From Isoetes taiwanensis (taxonomy: Eukaryota > Streptophyta > Lycopodiopsida > Isoetales > Isoetaceae): DNA of 64,000 nucleotides. The notes below the pieces were generated by a model. It did no database searches. It was not told where the DNA came from and saw only the letters and a program-made list of their open reading frames with translations. A program made the position numbers and the translations under genes. The stretch covers positions 172,814-236,813 of the forward strand of contig JAJEKV010000101.1 in assembly GCA_021234155.1 (NCBI GenBank), in the 5' to 3' direction. Positions 58,225 through 64,000 of the stretch are shown one piece after another (positions within the stretch are counted from its first letter, which is position 1; every line of letters starts with the position of its first letter).

Positions 58225-58630
58225 TATTTCATCTCGGCACGTTAAGCCCAGGCGGCAATTTTTTCTAGGTGCTATGTTTGAGCCCATGTGGTACGTTTTC
58301 TGAGCCCATAGAGTTTGAGCCACCTTGGCATGTTGAGCCTAGGTGGCATGTTTTAGCCTAGATGGCATATGTCGGAGCCCACATGGCATGTTTGAGTTCG
58401 TGGCATTACGTCGGAGCCCGATGGTATTGTTGGAGCTCGGCAGAGTGTTTGAGCCACCTTTGGCATGTTTCGCACCTGCCAGTGGCATACAGCAGAGTCC
58501 TGGCGCTGCCGAGTCCAGTGAGCAGAAATGGTGGCACATTTGGTCAACGCGCATGTTCGAGTCCAGGCGGCATGCCTAAGGTCAACTCAAGATGTTTTAG
58601 GTGCATTGTTGGAGCCTGGGTGGCATAATT
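58225..58630. repeat. Degenerate minisatellite, unit about 22-25 bp
   Basis: The unit gagcccaggtggcatgttt recurs about 15 times with substitutions and length changes, for example gagcccatgtggtacgtttt, gagccaccttggcatgtt, gagcctaggtggcatgtttt and gagcccacatggcatgttt. It is open in several frames, which explains the overlapping spurious reading frames on both strands. Confidence 0.82.
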
Positions 58631-61600
58631 GTATCTTTGGGAGCATGTAGTACTTAAATACCACAATGGTACAATAAGTAATGCATCGAGGGAGGTAATA
58701 CTCTAACATGGAAGATATGTGGCCATGCGGTTCCACAAATTCATATTCTTATGTATTTCACATCTCATATTGAGGACATATAAAGTTCCATGTATTAGAA
58801 CCGTAAGTGTGCCATTTGAAGCCAAATTGGAATGATCTCACCTGCTTGCAAGCATATATTTAGTATGATATCTTTATATCTTTCCTCCCATTCATGGAAT
58901 GTTTTTCTGCCTCTCGAAGTTCGCTGTGCGTAAGCATTAGGCTTGAATTGTGTATTGAATATTTTCGTGCCATTCCCCGCGAATGGTGCCGCCGCTGTAA
59001 TCGACATGTTGGAGGAGATGGGTATCGCGAATGAGGTACGCCGGCAGTTGTTGAGTTCATGTCATAATTTGTGTTGAAGATGTTCAAGACTATTATAAAA
59101 TGGGCCGAGATTTCGTGATGAAAATCCGATATTGTTATTGCTACTGCACCGATAATGGAGATTGAGTACTTAGAGTATTATGCGTAAGAACAAAATTGAA
59201 GAACCGAGCAAGCGGTGAGAAATCTGATCTTGTTCAAGTTAAGTACGGTTAGGGTAACAACGCTTTACACACTAGTCATTAACTTTGACCTAGTATTGAA
59301 TATTAAACCAATGTATTAAAACCATTGAACAAGATACGGAATATTCGGAATGAGTTCGAGATCCTGAGCCACTCTTGCCTAAACAAAATGCCCTATCTAC
59401 AATATTATGAAGGCATGAAGTCACGGGATGGATTCTAACTCAGAAGCGGTCCGGTCCTTAATCGTTAAACAAAACGAACGACAGCGCATGGTCGGTACTG
59501 GAAAACAAGCAGCGATCCCGAGAACGTGTAAGCATTATCTCGGTTCTAAGATGAATGACATTTTCGACATGCGTTACGTTTTCTATCGATCCCATATGAA
59601 CAAGTAAGCACCATGGATTATTTCCAATGGTTTTGAATAATATGCATACCAAATTAATGAGGAGGAGAAGTTTGCTTAATGCTTAGACCATTAACATGGT
59701 GTGTTTTTGAATGGATATGACATGCCATTAGAACAATTTGATTCTACATTTGTTAAGTTGTTGTTGTCAATCACAAAGTCATTGTTCTATGATATTTTGT
59801 TCTATCCTCCGATACTTCCCTAACAAACACATTAATCTACCCTCTCTACTTTCGCAGCCAAAAAATATTGGAACCATTATAGAGTCAAGGCGTGGAGTTA
59901 GCCTAATGACACTTGTCAAACGAAATGCAACATGTAATCGGTGGGTCCATAAGCTAACATACACCTGCTATTATAATGCTAACAAACCATGGTGCCGCAA
60001 AATGGTAAGGTTGATAGACTACCTAAAACAACATTAAAATATTACCGGCCGCTTCCCACTTTTGTTAACAATGATGGTAAAGTAGGGTAATATGGAACAA
60101 TCTCTAAATGCTACCGCACAAGTCTTCTTAATGCAAATTTGGCAAAGATGAAAGTCTATGCACTAGAAGCGAGGGAAGAATGTTGTTGCTCGATGATACT
60201 TTTATTCACCGTTTATATGCTAATTAATAAAGTTGTTCGGTTCAGTCACCTACGATATGCTTAAGGACTGAAGTTTCATTCGCCTATTGTCAATGCATCG
60301 CTGCATTCGTACTGACTATGTTTGTTCAGACTATTTCCAATTATGTTGTATGCTATCGAGAACTGCGATTGGCATAAACCATACGTTTAAGAATAAACTA
60401 CATCATTGAATTAAAATATATTTAACCCAAATTACTATTTGTTTCTCAATATCACAAAATGATCTAGAAGAAACAAACTTAACAATTAAAATACTAATAC
60501 CCAAAGATAATGAATGCAGTAAAATCCAATAACTACAAAATCGCTTTTGATGTCTTCACACCGACTATGTGGTCTTGAGACTTCTAATTTCTTTGCCCCC
60601 TTCCTCAATACATATGTTGTAGGGTAAAAATAAATCAATCTAACACTCACACCTCAATGGAAAATAGCTAACAGCTATGGTGGAATAGTTAACTCTCACT
60701 CACATCAGCTTTAAACACTTTCGCCTAGATCGTAAGGAGAGGAATATGTCGCTATCATGCTCGACTGCATGTCATAAAATGCAGCCATGGCATAACTTAC
60801 TAGGACCATTCAAGAAGGTACAAGTATTTCTACAACTACTCTCAACATGGATGGTCTTGTCGGAAGTGCAAATTTGGTTTGAATTATTTTCGTTTATATA
60901 GAACTATTTCATGGCTTCCTTCCTCCGACCAAAATGTCATTATCTCAAACCTTTAATGACGTGAATAAGTTCGGCAAACATTGAGCACCTATGTATTATC
61001 GTTGAATCAATGGTTCATAGTCGCAATAATACCAACCGTAATCTTGTAATGGTTTCTATTTATTAGAATCGGCAATATGATGGTCATAACAATAACGCTT
61101 CACTTAGATGGATTATTAGCAATGAATTCAACCACAACAAATGACGATGTGAACAACATGTTGATTCATAACTCTTCCTCAACATCCTGATATATGGAAT
61201 GGAATAGTGTACTTAATACCTCCGTGCCATGCTCATTAAGATTGGATAATACCACCAGCAAAATTTCCACTGAAAACCGACCATAATCATGTTAGCTACT
61301 ACATTACAAAGATCAATCAACAAAACCATGTAAAACCATTAAGAAGTTTAGGAATCATATAATTCTGAAATTAGATAAACCGCTCTTCTTAACAAAACCA
61401 CTTCAGTATTCTTTTCACCGTGAGTGAAAAGTCGTAACCACCAAACCATGTTAAAAGCCACTAACAATTTGGCAACCCAGAAAGAAGCCTTAAAATTACG
61501 GGGAGTTTGAAAAACCTCAAATAAAAAGATTATAGTTGGAACTATAAAGTTCAGAAACATTATAGTATTTCCAAATAAAACCACTAATATTTTGGCAAGT

Positions 61601-61980
61601 CAAGTGTTTGGCTTAAAGAAGAACTAAAATGTGAAAATCACAAAATAAAAGGACTTTTATAAACCATATATATGAACATTGAAGTAATACGTGCTAAAAC
61701 CACTCCCAAAACCATCTACATGTATAAAACTATTAGTACCACTTTTACTAATGTTGTAAATTGGTATTACCAACCACTATGACATGCCAAACCGTAGTAG
61801 TAAGACCCTGATAAAAACCTTCACACTCTTACTCAACTATTATAGTAACCAAGATAAAACTGAGAAATTCCATTCTAAACCACTATATTGGTGGATGATA
61901 AGGAAAATTATTTTGCATGGAAACCACCATCATAGTGGTTTTGCAGCGGTTGGCCCAGTTAAAATCTTTGGATGCCTTGT
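58631..61980. other. AT-rich spacer with scattered AAACCACT-like motif
   Basis: No coding similarity. From about 61,270 the word aaaccact or aaaccatt recurs at irregular intervals, ending with a small hairpin (aaaccac-catcata-gtggttt) at about 61,921-61,942. By hand count CAG plus CTG occurs about 11 times in 60,001-61,000, far below the gene-bearing parts of the window. Confidence 0.35.
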
Positions 61981-62005
61981 ACGAATGACACGCCCACCTT
62001 TTCCC

Positions 62006-62071
62006 GCCGGGTTCCGGCCATCGCTAGCAGCCCGGCGGCTAGTGGACGTACTTGCCGGCCAGCGATGCCGG
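62006..62071. repeat. GC-rich inverted repeats
   Basis: gccggg (62,006) pairs with cccggc (62,031). ccggccatcgct (62,014-62,025) pairs with agcgatgccgg (62,061-62,071) apart from one missing base. The pairs overlap, so alternative hairpins are possible. It lies in a GC-rich patch (about 61,985-62,110) of otherwise AT-rich DNA. Confidence 0.6.
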
Positions 62072-62090
62072 TTTGAGGGATAATTCCCAG

Positions 62091-63160
62091 CACGGCCTCC
62101 GGCATCGAGGGAGCCGAGCAAAGCATTACATGGTATCGAAGCTGATCTTGCGTACCAAGATCGAAAAGCACCCATCGTGGTTCTCTATAGGAACTAACAC
62201 CACTCAGGACATTCGCCTGGATAAAAGCCGCCACCAGTAGTGGAAAATTTTCCCCGAATAGAGTTAGTAATTATTCAGAATTAGGGATAATAGAGAACAT
62301 AACAGATTGAAGCCACTGGAAGAAAAAGTCATCTACAGTCTAGTAAATTCTAGATACTTTTGACCGACACCCAAGGATGCTCAGAGCACATAGGGTCCGT
62401 AATTCCACTGGTCTCCCTCAAGATGCTTCAGAGGGGTCACCCCATATGAACCCCAGAACCTCGGCCTTAGGGATTCCAACATAAAAATAAAAGATGAACC
62501 TCGCTTTAAAAAGCCTAGTTAGCTGCATGGAATACAAAACACGGTATTGGTGAGGGATTATTTGACAATACCTATGATGTGCTGTATTGTTAGGTCATGA
62601 CTTAACACTCTTCGCTAGATGTTTAGAGGGTCCTCTAAAATTAACCGAAAAGCTGATCAAACCACCCAAATGATAAAAGTAATGATAGAATCTCGCTTAG
62701 GAATAATACTTTAATTAGTTGGAAGTTTTTGTTTATTTGTTTAAATTGGATAAGCAGTAACAGTAATACCATCTCTAAGGATCGCTGTATATGAGCAACA
62801 CCTTCTCAGCGATGCTTTAGAGGGGTTCGAGAAAGGGTTGAAGAAGGTCTGACTTCCGGGTTCGAGATATGGAGGATTCCACCAACAAACCAAGAAAATA
62901 ACCAATTAGCCAAACCCCGTAAAATTCTAACCCCATAAATTAGTGGACTACCACCCTACTTTAGGTTTCTCATTGTTCACCGCCCTATAGGGTAGCCTTC
63001 GGTGCCCATCCAAATCAATACAATAATGGCTAGAGACTCAGCGACCGCCTCGTGAAGGTAAACAACGATGGTACCAAAGCCCAAGTCCCTGCCACCGCAA
63101 AACCTCAAAAATGTCGGTTGAGAAATTGAAGGTCAATATGGAGAGGCTAACCCAGATATC
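62091..63160. other. Spacer, no gene seen
   Basis: Noncoding in all frames, with short phrases such as agatgcttcagaggggt and gatgctttagaggggttc (about 62,420 and 62,810) that look like two copies of a decayed repeat. Confidence 0.3.
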
Positions 63161-63300
63161 ATCACCGGAATCTAGAAGAGGCGGAAGAAAGAGGAGAAGG
63201 CAAAGAGGAAAGAGGGAGAAGAAAAAGGAAAAGAGGAGAAGGAAAAGAGGAAAGAGAAGAAAGCAAGGAAGAAAGCAATGAAGCGCCGAGGGAGGGCCCA
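63161..63300. repeat. Purine-rich (GA) low-complexity tract
   Basis: About 140 bp almost purely A and G on the plus strand (units such as aagaggagaaggaaaagagg). It creates artificial Leu/Ser/Phe-rich frames on the minus strand. It may adopt triplex or act as a purine-repeat regulatory tract, but no gene is next to it. Confidence 0.8.
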
Positions 63301-64000
63301 AGAAGACCAATGCATGCGGAAACGAGGACGCAAGAATAGGGAAGAGAAGGACGAAGGGCAAGGCAGGAGTCATGACGGAACAGCCACCGAAGTGAGAGAT
63401 CGGTCAAATCGCTATCGCTAACGAACCGGTTATATGCACCAACCCTCATCGCCGGGAGATTCGGTGGATGCCAGAATTTTGATGAAGTATTCGCCGGAAT
63501 CGAGAATCCTCGGGCAGAAGAAACTGTAACCTGCCATCTTCGGAGCCGAAGAACCCTAAGAAGAGGACCCCTGCAAACTCGTGACCCGGTAGAATCATGC
63601 AAGCTACCCCGGCCAAGGTTCCCGCGCTTCCCAATGGGCAAGAGGGCGAGGGAAGGATGTCGGCTGTGCTAAAAATGCCGCAAAGAAGTTCAACGAACGC
63701 CGGGGACCAGACACCTTAGGGCCCTCGAGAGGGAGGAAGGAATCACACGGCATATACAGCCATTTACCCCAGCGTCTATTACTGAGGCATCAACAACAAG
63801 GTAAAATACATTGAAGGAGGGCTGCCAACGCGGGAGATAGTCCAAATTGAAAACTCCACCGTATTCGGTCCCCCTGTAGTTTCAATGAAAAGATCCTGCA
63901 TCTGGGCATTATGAAAGTCTAAGGAACCGAATTTCCAACGGAGTTACTTACTTTATCCCCAGTCAGATTCCAGAGTACACAACTGGAACGAAGCGGCGAA
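63301..64000. other. Mixed GC-richer sequence at the window end
   Basis: GC content is higher than in the preceding 9 kb. Minus-strand frames at 63,446-63,634 and 63,162-63,641 are open but have no recognisable domain. A gene or LTR may continue past the window edge. Confidence 0.25.

Noticed and set aside
58343-58628. Several overlapping frames on both strands at 58.3-58.6 kb
   Set aside because: All are translations of the minisatellite, whose unit lacks frequent stops.
63038-63641. Leu/Ser/Phe-rich frames at the window end
   Set aside because: Open because of the purine-rich low-complexity tract, with no family features.

Overview
The window is nuclear DNA of a land plant: intronless plant-type fucosyltransferase (GT37) genes, PLS-type PPR relics, Ty1/copia and Ty3/gypsy retrotransposons primed by initiator tRNA-Met, a LINE, tRNA-like SINE copies and long AT-rich spacers. 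The PPR relics and the pogo-like transposase suggest a non-flowering lineage such as a fern, but this is a low-certainty guess. Gene density is very low. Only one gene (fucosyltransferase, 26,477-28,108) is intact over its whole length.

Layout. 1-5,350: AT-rich spacer with no recognisable gene. 5,351-10,320: cleaner, host-like DNA holding two exons of a nitronate monooxygenase gene (minus strand, 9,740-10,233). 11,179-12,000: an LTR fragment with its primer-binding site; a related piece lies at 29,040-29,170. 12,545-22,881: a rearranged cluster made of a pogo-like DDE transposase relic, a minus-strand copia element, a second partial copia internal region, a second copy of the transposase relic and a third LTR. 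The outer target-site duplication AATAT is still readable. 22,882-26,470: spacer with a Mutator-like MITE (9-bp target duplication), a retroelement tail and a lysine-rich reading frame. 26,477-28,108: intact fucosyltransferase. 28,200-33,000: repeats and the gag-protease end of a minus-strand gypsy element. 33,900-39,334: a LINE reverse transcriptase, a plus-strand gypsy pol and a large inverted repeat. 41,718-42,060: three tRNA-like SINE units in tandem. 43,231-44,800: a second, frameshifted fucosyltransferase. 46,551-49,060: PPR relics on both strands. 49,200-54,200: a GC-rich stretch of unknown origin that includes a degenerate minus-strand reading frame. 54,200-64,000: AT-rich spacer with a minisatellite, a GC-rich inverted repeat and a purine-rich tract.

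The genes do not form a pathway. The two fucosyltransferases are tandem paralogues in the same orientation, about 15 kb apart, separated by transposon insertions. They would modify cell-wall polysaccharide or glycoprotein in the Golgi.

The most unexpected signal is in the sequence itself. Repeat copies inside the window agree over long runs but differ repeatedly at CAG/CTG trinucleotides, by small indels as well as substitutions. CAG/CTG is several-fold rarer in transposon-rich DNA than in the fucosyltransferase gene. This looks like base-calling error at CHG-methylated cytosines, so many frameshifts in the mobile elements may be artefacts, and the error pattern may act as an accidental methylation map. 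I found no CRISPR array, no bacterial-type operon and no convincing new biological system.
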